Positions 55,043 through 61,843 of a DNA stretch of 64,000 nucleotides are shown here, piece by piece. The notes under the pieces were generated by a model. That model did no database searches, had not been told where the DNA came from, and saw only the letters and a program-made list of their open reading frames with translations. Position 1 is the first letter of the stretch. Each line of letters starts with the position of its first letter. Location: positions 1,628,963 to 1,692,962 of the forward strand of contig NZ_KN050846.1 of NCBI RefSeq assembly GCF_000746845.1, written 5' to 3'. Both the position numbers and the translations under genes were made by a program. This DNA is from Altibacter lentus (lineage in GTDB: Bacteria; Bacteroidota; Bacteroidia; Flavobacteriales; Flavobacteriaceae).

Positions 55043-55050
55043 CAAATATA
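55043..55050 (-). promoter_or_regulatory. Putative -7 element of the rimP-nusA-infB operon
   Basis: On the minus strand TATATTTG, an exact TAnnTTTG match, giving a start near 55036 and a leader of about 56 bases. The -33 region is weak (CTGTTTTTTT). Confidence 0.55.
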
Positions 55051-55090
55051 CTACAATTTTTAATATTAAAAAAACAGGCGACACCCGTTT

Positions 55091-55098
55091 TATTTTTG
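55091..55098 (+). promoter_or_regulatory. Putative -7 element of the uspA gene
   Basis: TATTTTTG matches TAnnTTTG; a start near 55105 would leave about 34 bases before the ATG at 55139. No clear TTG is seen at the usual distance. Confidence 0.5.
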
Positions 55099-55138
55099 TA
55101 ATTTAATAGTTACAAATTAATCGAAACAATCACTTTAT

Positions 55139-55963
55139 ATGAAACGAATTTTAGTCCCTACCGATTTCTCTTCTCAAGCTGAAAATGCATTGCAGGTCGC
55201 TGTCCAAATGGCAAAAAAACATGCGAGCCAGATCTATTTATTACACTCTTTGGATCTTCCTTTGCATTTAGCGAGATCGGGCAGCGGCGGAAGTCTCCCC
55301 GAATCCCTTTACTTCATAAAATTGGCGGAAAAGAATTTTGAAGAGCTCTTGCAAAAACCTTATCTGCAGGATGTAGAAGTTCGCGAGGCTATAGGTCATG
55401 CCGAGATCTATGAAGATGTAAGCGAAGCGGTTGCGGCAAACGACATCGATCTTATAGTTATGGGATCACACGGAGCCAGCGGTTTTAAAGAGATGTTTAT
55501 AGGAAGCAACACAGAGAAAGTGGTGCGCACCTCTAAAATTCCGGTTTTGGTGATCAAGAACAATCATCCTGTGTTCAATATTGAAGATTTTGTATTTGCT
55601 ACAGATTTTGCTGAAGAATGTAAAGGAAGTTTCAACGATGCGTTGAATTTTGCTGAAGCGGTAGGAGCTACACTGCATCTACTCTACATTAACACTCCAA
55701 ATGATTTTAGAACCAGTGCTGAAGCTCAAAAGATGATGCAAGAGTTTGTGAAAGGGACCAATGCAAGTCAATATACCTTGAACATTTATAATGACACTTC
55801 CGTAGAAAAAGGAATCTTGAACTACGCCAGGGATACCAACGCTCAACTCATTGGAATGAGCACCCACGGGCGCAAAGGGCTTTCTCATTTCTTTAACGGA
55901 AGTATTAGCGAAGACCTTGTAAATCATGCCAAGATGCCGGTGATCACATTCAAGATACGATGA
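55139..55963 (+). CDS. Tandem-domain universal stress protein
   Basis: A 274-residue cytoplasmic protein made of two Usp domains (about 1-140 and 145-274). The first begins KRILVPTDFSSQAENAL and has the nucleotide-binding pattern GSHGASGFKEMFIGS (G-x2-G-x9-G-S). The second begins FVFATDFAEECKGSF and ends with STHGRKGLSHFFNGS, in which the first Gly of the pattern is replaced by Ser. Tandem Usp proteins are widespread; the first domain probably binds ATP, the second less certainly. It overlaps the following lipoprotein gene by 4 bases (ATGA). Confidence 0.93.
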   Translation: MKRILVPTDFSSQAENALQVAVQMAKKHASQIYLLHSLDLPLHLARSGSGGSLPESLYFIKLAEKNFEELLQKPYLQDVEVREAIGHAEIYEDVSEAVAANDIDLIVMGSHGASGFKEMFIGSNTEKVVRTSKIPVLVIKNNHPVFNIEDFVFATDFAEECKGSFNDALNFAEAVGATLHLLYINTPNDFRTSAEAQKMMQEFVKGTNASQYTLNIYNDTSVEKGILNYARDTNAQLIGMSTHGRKGLSHFFNGSISEDLVNHAKMPVITFKIR

Positions 55964-56571
55964 CCCGAACTATTGGCTGTGGAATATTGCTTATAATGCT
56001 TCAAGCTTGTGGCGGCTCGACCACTCAGGGGCCAAAAAATATAATAGGAGATCCGGAGCCGAATACAGAGACTGAAACGGTGATAGAAACTCCCGTGATT
56101 TCTGAACCTATACTTCCGAAAGGTGCCGTTACGGCAAATTACATTACAAAAAAAACACCGTTCTATGCCTATGTGAAAGGAGTGGATAAATCATTAGACA
56201 TTACAGAGATCGCGTTCGAAGACGCAGCTATTCCTGCTATACGAATTCCCGAAACGGTGGGCGCATCCTTGTCAAGTCTTCGATTCAACGAGTTTGAGAG
56301 CGACCTCCTGCTAGTCACTGCCAAGATCAAGGATCCCAATTTCAATAAGTACTATTTGTATCAATTCCGAAACGGCCGTTGGGAAATGGTCGTCAACCGA
56401 TTCGCCATTCACAGAAGTCATGTAAATGACACCTTGATCCCTATTACTGTAGACCCGGCAAACCCAGGTTATATGCTTCGATATTATTCGGTATTCGATC
56501 TTGACGCAAAAAGTGATCTTGGTTACACGTGGCGATTGCTAAGGGAAAGTGTCCCTTATTTGAAACAATAA
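55960..56571 (+). CDS. Lipoprotein of unknown function, coupled to uspA
   Basis: A 203-residue protein with a lipoprotein signal (lipobox MLQAC, about Cys17) and then a Thr/Glu/Pro-rich linker before a compact beta-rich domain (about 50-203) containing TPFYAYVKGVDKSLDITEIAF and YYLYQFRNGRWEMVVNRF. Its start codon overlaps the uspA stop codon (ATGA), so the two are translationally coupled. I do not recognise the family. It ends exactly where the convergent minus-strand gene ends. Confidence 0.75.
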   Translation: MTRTIGCGILLIMLQACGGSTTQGPKNIIGDPEPNTETETVIETPVISEPILPKGAVTANYITKKTPFYAYVKGVDKSLDITEIAFEDAAIPAIRIPETVGASLSSLRFNEFESDLLLVTAKIKDPNFNKYYLYQFRNGRWEMVVNRFAIHRSHVNDTLIPITVDPANPGYMLRYYSVFDLDAKSDLGYTWRLLRESVPYLKQ

Positions 56572-57039
56572 TCAATTAAAATAATCGTGATAATCCATAA
56601 GCATCGTCTTAAAAGCACGCTCGCCATTGTCCCCTAGATTTTTGTTTGATAAACCCAGATCCTCCCGCATCTCCAACAGCACTTTCGAAAGTTTTTCATA
56701 ATGGACTCTCGGATTCATAGTCTCCTTACCCGTTAGTAATGCAAAATTATACTGCCGATAATTCCCCATGGCATTTATAACATCGGGAGATGCATAAAGC
56801 ATATATTTCTTGTAAAAATCGAACATCGCATCATTGACCTTCTTAAAATCTTGCTTGTCCGGTTCGCTCTGTGAATGCAGATCTTCAACAATGATATCTA
56901 CAAATTTTTGATACACTGCGCGTCGTTCTACGTTTACTTCATTTTGAAGCTCTTTCCTTTTTTCAATAATGTGTCGTGCATAATATCCAATACCTGCGGT
57001 CACCACCGAAAAGAAAACTGTAAACCATTCTAGTGTCAT
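56572..57039 (-). CDS. Membrane-anchored protein of unknown function
   Basis: A 155-residue protein with one N-terminal membrane helix (about 4-21, EWFTVFFSVVTAGIGYYA) followed by a basic stretch, a likely coiled coil (HIIEKRKELQNEVNVERR) and a helical domain (about 55-150) with LLTGKETMNPRVHYEKLSKVLLEMREDLG. I do not recognise a family beyond a general resemblance to small membrane-anchored helical proteins. It is tail-to-tail with the lipoprotein gene with no gap, so no separate terminator fits between them. Confidence 0.65.
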   Translation of the reverse strand: MTLEWFTVFFSVVTAGIGYYARHIIEKRKELQNEVNVERRAVYQKFVDIIVEDLHSQSEPDKQDFKKVNDAMFDFYKKYMLYASPDVINAMGNYRQYNFALLTGKETMNPRVHYEKLSKVLLEMREDLGLSNKNLGDNGERAFKTMLMDYHDYFN

Positions 57040-57314
57040 AATGTAATACCTTAAAAGTGTGTGCGGGGAGCCCTTTAAAGATACAACATAATTATAAACG
57101 ATTGATTTTCAGCAATAACTTCAATAATAACTATAAAAGCACCTCAATGAAGAAATCGTTCTTGAGTATTTGACCAACACACTCTTAGTCTAAGAGCTTT
57201 GCAAGCATGTGCTGAAAATATTCGTACAGAGGAGGGCAGGAGTAAACCAATCTTCTGGGAAAATTCTTAAAAACAAAAATCCTGAAATCTTTCATGAGCG
57301 GGATTAACATTTTG
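57040..57314. other. Intergenic segment without recognisable genes
   Basis: The 275 bases between the membrane-protein gene and the first repeat unit hold no convincing coding frame. A small hairpin, CTCTTAG-CTAAGAG, is present around 57182-57196. Nothing else is seen. Confidence 0.5.
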
Positions 57315-57459
57315 TTGGCCCACAAAGGCTCGAACCGGTCGAGACGTTCAGATAATGTCCGGTGGACATTTTTAGCGAAGGGGCCAGATTGCCGCAGAGG
57401 CAGGTGGAGAGCCCGTGTATATACATAAAAAAACCCGAGCGGATGCTCGGGTTAAATCG
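57315..57459 (-). repeat. Tandem repeat unit 1: degenerate tRNA-Gln 3' end, palindrome and terminator
   Basis: About 145 bases nearly identical to the next unit. It begins with TTGGCCCACAAAGGCTCGAACC, the complement of the tRNA-Gln acceptor and T-arm with the T stem damaged, then a GTCCGGTGGAC palindrome (57357-57367), a GGGGCCAGATTGCCGCAGAG segment, and an ACCCGAGC-GCTCGGGT hairpin (57433-57452). Confidence 0.85.
57427..57453 (-). terminator. Repeated intrinsic terminator, distal copy
   Basis: Minus-strand hairpin ACCCGAGC, 4-base loop, GCTCGGGT followed by TTTTTTT. It is a duplicate of the one after tRNA-Gln, differing in the loop. Confidence 0.8.
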
Positions 57460-57603
57460 TTGGCCCACTAGGGCTCGAACCGGACCAAGCGTTAAGAAAA
57501 TGTCCGGTGGACATTTTTAGCGATGGGGCCAGATTGCCGCAGAGGCAGGTGAGAGCCCGGGTATATTCATAAAAAAACCCGAGCGAATGCTCGGGTTAAA
57601 TCG
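57460..57603 (-). repeat. Tandem repeat unit 2: intact tRNA-Gln 3' end, palindrome and terminator
   Basis: About 144 bases repeating unit 1. Its first part, TTGGCCCACTAGGGCTCGAACC, is identical to the last 22 or so bases of the real tRNA-Gln (acceptor arm and part of the T arm), after which similarity to the tRNA stops. It contains the GTCCGGTGGAC palindrome at 57502-57512 and the hairpin at 57576-57597. Confidence 0.88.
57571..57597 (-). terminator. Intrinsic terminator of tRNA-Gln
   Basis: Minus-strand AACCCGAGC, 4-base loop, GCTCGGGTT followed by seven T residues, located 7 bases after the mature 3' end of the tRNA. Confidence 0.9.
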
Positions 57604-57676
57604 TTGGCCCACTAGGGCTCGAACCTAGACTCTTCTGGACCAAAACCAGACGTGTTGCCAGTTACACCATGGGCCA
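57604..57676 (-). tRNA. tRNA-Gln (anticodon TTG)
   Basis: Read on the minus strand, the 73-base sequence folds as a cloverleaf: acceptor TGGCCCA paired with TGGGCCA, D-arm GGTGTAACTGGCAAC, anticodon stem TCTGG/CCAGA around TTTTGGT with the TTG anticodon, and the T arm CTAGG-TTCGAGC-CCTAG. The discriminator base is A and CCA is not encoded (CGA follows). It decodes CAA. It has its own promoter upstream and a terminator downstream, followed by two tandem partial copies of its 3' end. Confidence 0.96.
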
Positions 57677-57739
57677 ATACTTCAATAAAATGAGGGCTAA
57701 GCCCTCCGAAGCTCCAACACTTTTGAGTGAAGGAGGGTG

Positions 57740-57770
57740 CAAATTTAAAACAAACTTTGTCTTGTACAAA
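57740..57770 (-). promoter_or_regulatory. Promoter of tRNA-Gln
   Basis: On the minus strand TTTG (57767-57770), exactly 19 bases, then TAAATTTG (57740-57747): a full match to the Bacteroidota consensus. Transcription would start near 57734, about 58 bases before the mature tRNA. Confidence 0.8.
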
Positions 57771-57850
57771 CATTTTTCGCAAAAAAGCATGTTTTTCAAT
57801 ACGCTTATTTAAAATATCCCGCATTCTAACTACGTTAGTACTATTTCATA

Positions 57851-57881
57851 TTTGGGGCTAATCATATTATTAGTAAATTCG
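57851..57881 (+). promoter_or_regulatory. Putative promoter of the GT117/DUF2723 gene
   Basis: TTTG (57851-57854), 19 bases, then TAAATTCG (57874-57881), one base off TAnnTTTG. The start would be near 57887, about 18 bases before the ATG at 57905. Confidence 0.6.
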
Positions 57882-57904
57882 TCCCAACAAAATTATATAA
57901 ACAT

Positions 57905-60900
57905 ATGGGTTCCTTTCACTTTACCAAATGGAATAACATTTTAGGATGGTTCGTTTTTGCCGTGGCACTTATTACCTATTGGATGACTGTGGAACCCACT
58001 GCCAGTTTTTGGGATGCCGGCGAATACATAACTACCTCCAGTAATCTGGAAGTAGGACACCCTCCCGGAGCTCCGCTTTATCAATTATTAGGGGCCTTCT
58101 TTTCCATTTTTGCGATGGAAGCTACCAGCATCGCTTTAACAATAAACCTTATGTCGGTTTTCGCGAGTGCTTTTACAATACTATTCATGTTTTGGTCTCT
58201 CACGCTTCTTTTAAGGAATATCGTTGCCAAACACCAAGAACTTACAAAGAACAACGCCGTTGCTATTTTAGGAAGTGCTGCCGTAGGTGCCTTAGCCTTT
58301 GCGTTTACCGATAGTTTTTGGTATAGTGCCGTGGAAGCTGAAGTGTATGCCTCCGCAGCTTTTATCATGGCAGTGTTATTCTATTCGGCATTGCGATGGG
58401 AACAAGAAATGAATACCCCACGCGGCGATAGGTGGGTGATTCTTATCGCGTTTTTGATTGGGCTTACATTCGGTGTGCACTTTATGGCACTCCTTACAAT
58501 TCCCGCCATTGGGTTCTTGTATTTTTTCAAGAATTATAAAACTGTAACCACTAGGAATTTTATTATTGCAAATCTTGTTACTGTTGCCATTTTGCTATTT
58601 ATATTCAAGCTCTTGCTTCCAATGACGATGAAGTTCTTTAGTGCTTCGGAATTGTTCTTCGTTAATAGTATAGGTATGCCATTCAATTCAGGAACGGTCA
58701 TTGCCGGCCTCGTTTTTATCGCTTTGTTCTATTTTGGACTGAAGTATACACGTAAAAAAGGGTATGCGCAACTCAACACCATGCTCCTCTGTATACTTTT
58801 TATTTTTATTGGATTCTCAAGTTGGCTTATGTTGCCCATTCGCGCCAATGCCGGAACCGTTATCAATGAGAACAATCCAAACAACGCACGGGAATTGCTG
58901 GCATATTACAATCGTGAGCAATACCCCGAAACTCATTTGTTCTATGGCCCCCTTTTTACTGAAGCCTACGTCGGTCTGGATCCGGACAACCCTTATAAGG
59001 ACGACAAACCCAAATATGAAAAAGATGAAGCACTTGGAAAATATGTGATCGTCAATAACTATAAGAACGCCAGTCAAAATACAGACGATGCCCAAAAGGC
59101 AATTCTCCCCAGGATGTGGAGTCTGGAGCACAATGCGAACTATATTGAGTTTACAGGCGGAGTGGACTTTAGCATTAAAAGAGAATATCGCGGCGAACAA
59201 CGATTAATCGATGAGGTAAATGCCTTTAGGGAAGCTCATGCCAATGGTCTGGTGGACAGTGAAGACTATCATAATTTCTTAACGGACTTTAGTCCCTTTC
59301 TGGATATTGAAAAGCCATCGTTCTGGGATAATATGAGTTTTATGTTCGAGTATCAATTCGGATATATGTATTGGCGCTATTTTATGTGGAACTTCGCAGG
59401 CAGACAGGACGATGTTCAAGGTCAGTACACCGATCTGCATGGTAATTGGATCAGCGGGATCAAATTTATTGATGAACTAAGGCTTGGATCGCAAGATAAT
59501 TTGCCTAGTGACATGAAGGACAATCGAGCTCGTAATACGTATTATTTCCTTCCCCTTATCCTTGGGATCTTAGGTCTTGTATTTCATGCCAAGAACGACC
59601 TTAAAAGCTTTTGGGTCTTGCTGGTCTTCTTCCTTTTTACAGGGCTCGCCCTAAAGGTCTATTTAAATGAGCGCCCATTTGAGCCCAGAGAACGCGATTA
59701 TGCTTTGGTTGGTTCGTTCTACGTGTTCGCTATATGGATAGGCTACGGCGTTTACGCATTATACGAAGTGATTAAAGATTACGTAAAACCAAAAATTGCC
59801 ATCCCTGTCGTCCTTATAGCAACCACACTGGCCGGGCCGGTACTTCTGGCAACACAAAATTGGGATGACCACGATAGGTCCAACCGCTATACTGCTCAGT
59901 CTATGGGAAAAATGTATCTGGACTCGGTAGATGAAAATGCCATATTATTTACTATTGGTGACAACGATACGTTTGCTTTATGGTACATTCAGAATGTGGA
60001 AGGCTACCGGCAGGATGTTCGCATCGTGAATACCAGTCTGTTCCAAACAGATTGGTATATAGACGATATGAAGAAAAAGGCTTTCAGTAGTGATCCCATC
60101 CCTTCACAGCTTACCCACGATAAATACAGGGTGGGCGCTCGTGATTTCCTTTTCTTCCAGGAAACAAAACAAGATACCATCGATATAAAGACATGGATGA
60201 ACTGGATTGCGAACGACAGCCCGGCGACGCAGGTGGAATTACAAAGCGGGCAAATGGCCAACACGTTTCCGTCAAAGATCATTCGCATCCCGGTGGACAA
60301 AGAAGCCGTTTTACGAAATGGTATCGTAGCTCCGGAGGACGCAGATAAGATCGTACCCTATATCGACATTCAATTAAAAGGGGATGTCCTATACAAAAAC
60401 CGAATGATGATGCTGGATGTTATTGCCAATAACAATTGGGAACGTCCTATCTATTTCAGTGGAGGAGCATTTGGCGATGATGATTATCTGTGGATGAAGG
60501 ATTATCTTCAGTTGGATGGAGTGGTCTATAAGCTGGTTCCTATTAGGACCGAAATAGACAAACGAAATCCGTTCGACATGGGTAGAATTGACAGCGACAA
60601 AATGTACGATATTGTCATGAGCTGGGATTGGGGCAATAGTGGCAGTCCCGATATTTATCACGACACCGAAACGCGCCGCAATGGTATTACCTACCGCAGC
60701 AATCTTGCTCGTTTAGCCGAAACACTCATTAATGAAGGCAAAGAGGAAAAGGCCGAAAAAGTGCTGGACCTCGCCATGGAAAAAATGCCGGTGGAGTATT
60801 TTGAATATTATTCATTGCTGGAGCCTTATGTATTGGGTTATTATGAAGTGGGAGCCCCTAAAAAAGCACGTGCTGTGTACGAATCTGTAGCGAAAAAATA

Positions 60901-61195
60901 CCAGGAGCATTTGCTGTTCTTTAGCGGTATGAAAGTGAATCGTCAATATGCCCTGGCCGATGAGATCATAAGTAATATGGAACGATACCGAAGTCTGGTA
61001 GATATTCTAATTGTAATGGATACTGAAGAATTTGCCAAGCAAGAGGCTCAAAAGTTCAATGATTATTTAAAGCTGTTCCGCCATTTCTATGATGAAAGTG
61101 AAGGTGTGGATGTCAACAAGCAACCACCTGTTGAAGATTCCATGCAAATGGTCCTGGACTCTGCCTTGATGGATGCGATAGAAGCCGAAAATTAA
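57905..61195 (+). CDS. DUF2723 membrane protein (GT117 glycosyltransferase-like)
   Basis: A 1096-residue protein. The N-terminal half has about twelve membrane helices and the family start FWDAGEYITTSSNLEVGHPPGAPLYQ, whose acidic residues in the first exported loop resemble those of GT-C glycosyltransferases. It continues with ERDYALVGSFYVFAIWIGYG and, past about residue 630, a soluble region (NAILFTIGDNDTFALWYIQN, VNTSLFQTDWYIDDMK) and a final helical TPR-like segment (about 930-1070). DUF2723 proteins of Bacteroidota are classed as GT117; the acceptor here is unknown. The deacetylase gene follows after 3 bases. Confidence 0.9.
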   Translation: MGSFHFTKWNNILGWFVFAVALITYWMTVEPTASFWDAGEYITTSSNLEVGHPPGAPLYQLLGAFFSIFAMEATSIALTINLMSVFASAFTILFMFWSLTLLLRNIVAKHQELTKNNAVAILGSAAVGALAFAFTDSFWYSAVEAEVYASAAFIMAVLFYSALRWEQEMNTPRGDRWVILIAFLIGLTFGVHFMALLTIPAIGFLYFFKNYKTVTTRNFIIANLVTVAILLFIFKLLLPMTMKFFSASELFFVNSIGMPFNSGTVIAGLVFIALFYFGLKYTRKKGYAQLNTMLLCILFIFIGFSSWLMLPIRANAGTVINENNPNNARELLAYYNREQYPETHLFYGPLFTEAYVGLDPDNPYKDDKPKYEKDEALGKYVIVNNYKNASQNTDDAQKAILPRMWSLEHNANYIEFTGGVDFSIKREYRGEQRLIDEVNAFREAHANGLVDSEDYHNFLTDFSPFLDIEKPSFWDNMSFMFEYQFGYMYWRYFMWNFAGRQDDVQGQYTDLHGNWISGIKFIDELRLGSQDNLPSDMKDNRARNTYYFLPLILGILGLVFHAKNDLKSFWVLLVFFLFTGLALKVYLNERPFEPRERDYALVGSFYVFAIWIGYGVYALYEVIKDYVKPKIAIPVVLIATTLAGPVLLATQNWDDHDRSNRYTAQSMGKMYLDSVDENAILFTIGDNDTFALWYIQNVEGYRQDVRIVNTSLFQTDWYIDDMKKKAFSSDPIPSQLTHDKYRVGARDFLFFQETKQDTIDIKTWMNWIANDSPATQVELQSGQMANTFPSKIIRIPVDKEAVLRNGIVAPEDADKIVPYIDIQLKGDVLYKNRMMMLDVIANNNWERPIYFSGGAFGDDDYLWMKDYLQLDGVVYKLVPIRTEIDKRNPFDMGRIDSDKMYDIVMSWDWGNSGSPDIYHDTETRRNGITYRSNLARLAETLINEGKEEKAEKVLDLAMEKMPVEYFEYYSLLEPYVLGYYEVGAPKKARAVYESVAKKYQEHLLFFSGMKVNRQYALADEIISNMERYRSLVDILIVMDTEEFAKQEAQKFNDYLKLFRHFYDESEGVDVNKQPPVEDSMQMVLDSALMDAIEAEN

Positions 61196-61198
61196 ACA

Positions 61199-61843
61199 GT
61201 GAGACCCTATTTTATAAAAACGCCCAAATTCTTTCGGTGGATCTACCCAAAAAGAATTTGGGCGTTTCCACAAGAATCGAATAGCGTTTACCTAACTTTT
61301 GACGATGGCCCCATTCCTGAAGTAACGCCTTGGGTGCTGGATATTCTGAAGCAATTCAATGCGAAGGCCACCTTTTTTTGTATAGGCGATAACACAAGGA
61401 AACACCCTGCACTGTTTCAACGAATCCTTGCCGAAGGACATACCATTGGAAATCACACCTTTCACCATGTGAACGGATGGAAGTTAGACACCTCAGCCTA
61501 TCTTCAGGAAGTACTTAGGGCTGAAGCTATCTTCAAAACTGAAGATAAGAAGGTCCCCAACAAGCTCTTTTTTCGTCCACCCTATGGAAAACTGCGTTCG
61601 TCTCAAGCGAAAGCGCTTCAGAAAAAGGGATATTACATCGTGATGTGGGATGTACTAAGTGCCGATTTTGATGCGAACGTTTCAGAAGAAGTATGTCTTC
61701 AGAATGTACTGAAGCATATCCAACCCGGCAGTATTGTTGTATTTCACGACAGTATTAAAGCACAAAAAAACCTTCGGTACGCTTTACCGAAGGTCTTGGA
61801 ATTTCTAAACGCGAACGGACTTAAGACATCCGTTATCCGTTAA
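61199..61843 (+). CDS. Polysaccharide deacetylase (NodB domain)
   Basis: A 214-residue carbohydrate esterase family 4 protein. It starts with GTG at 61199, three bases after the DUF2723 stop; no ATG gives a full domain. Motif 1 is LTFDDGPIPE (Asp35, Asp36), motif 2 GHTIGNHTFHH (His86 and His90 as metal ligands), motif 3 FFRPPYGK, motif 4 WDVLSADF and motif 5 IVVFHDS. There is no signal peptide. It would remove acetyl groups from an N-acetylated glycan, probably peptidoglycan or an exopolysaccharide precursor. Its 3' end overlaps the next gene by 4 bases and carries that gene's likely terminator. Confidence 0.93.
   Translation: MRPYFIKTPKFFRWIYPKRIWAFPQESNSVYLTFDDGPIPEVTPWVLDILKQFNAKATFFCIGDNTRKHPALFQRILAEGHTIGNHTFHHVNGWKLDTSAYLQEVLRAEAIFKTEDKKVPNKLFFRPPYGKLRSSQAKALQKKGYYIVMWDVLSADFDANVSEEVCLQNVLKHIQPGSIVVFHDSIKAQKNLRYALPKVLEFLNANGLKTSVIR
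61764..61794 (-). terminator. Intrinsic terminator inside the deacetylase coding region
   Basis: Minus-strand ACCTTCGGTA, 5-base loop, TACCGAAGGT followed by seven T residues: a perfect 10-bp stem. It lies about 45 bases beyond the stop codon of the convergent exported-protein gene, within the deacetylase codons. Confidence 0.8.

Noticed and set aside
57315-57603. CRISPR array suggested by repeats near tRNA-Gln
   Set aside because: Only two long units of about 145 bp, with no short identical repeats separated by unique spacers and no cas genes; they are tRNA 3'-end repeats.
57612-57824. 70-residue minus-strand frame over tRNA-Gln
   Set aside because: It covers the tRNA gene, its leader and promoter; no coding signal.
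57040-57904. Integrated mobile element at tRNA-Gln
   Set aside because: No integrase, recombinase or cargo gene is in or near the segment; only partial tRNA copies remain, so an element is not supported.
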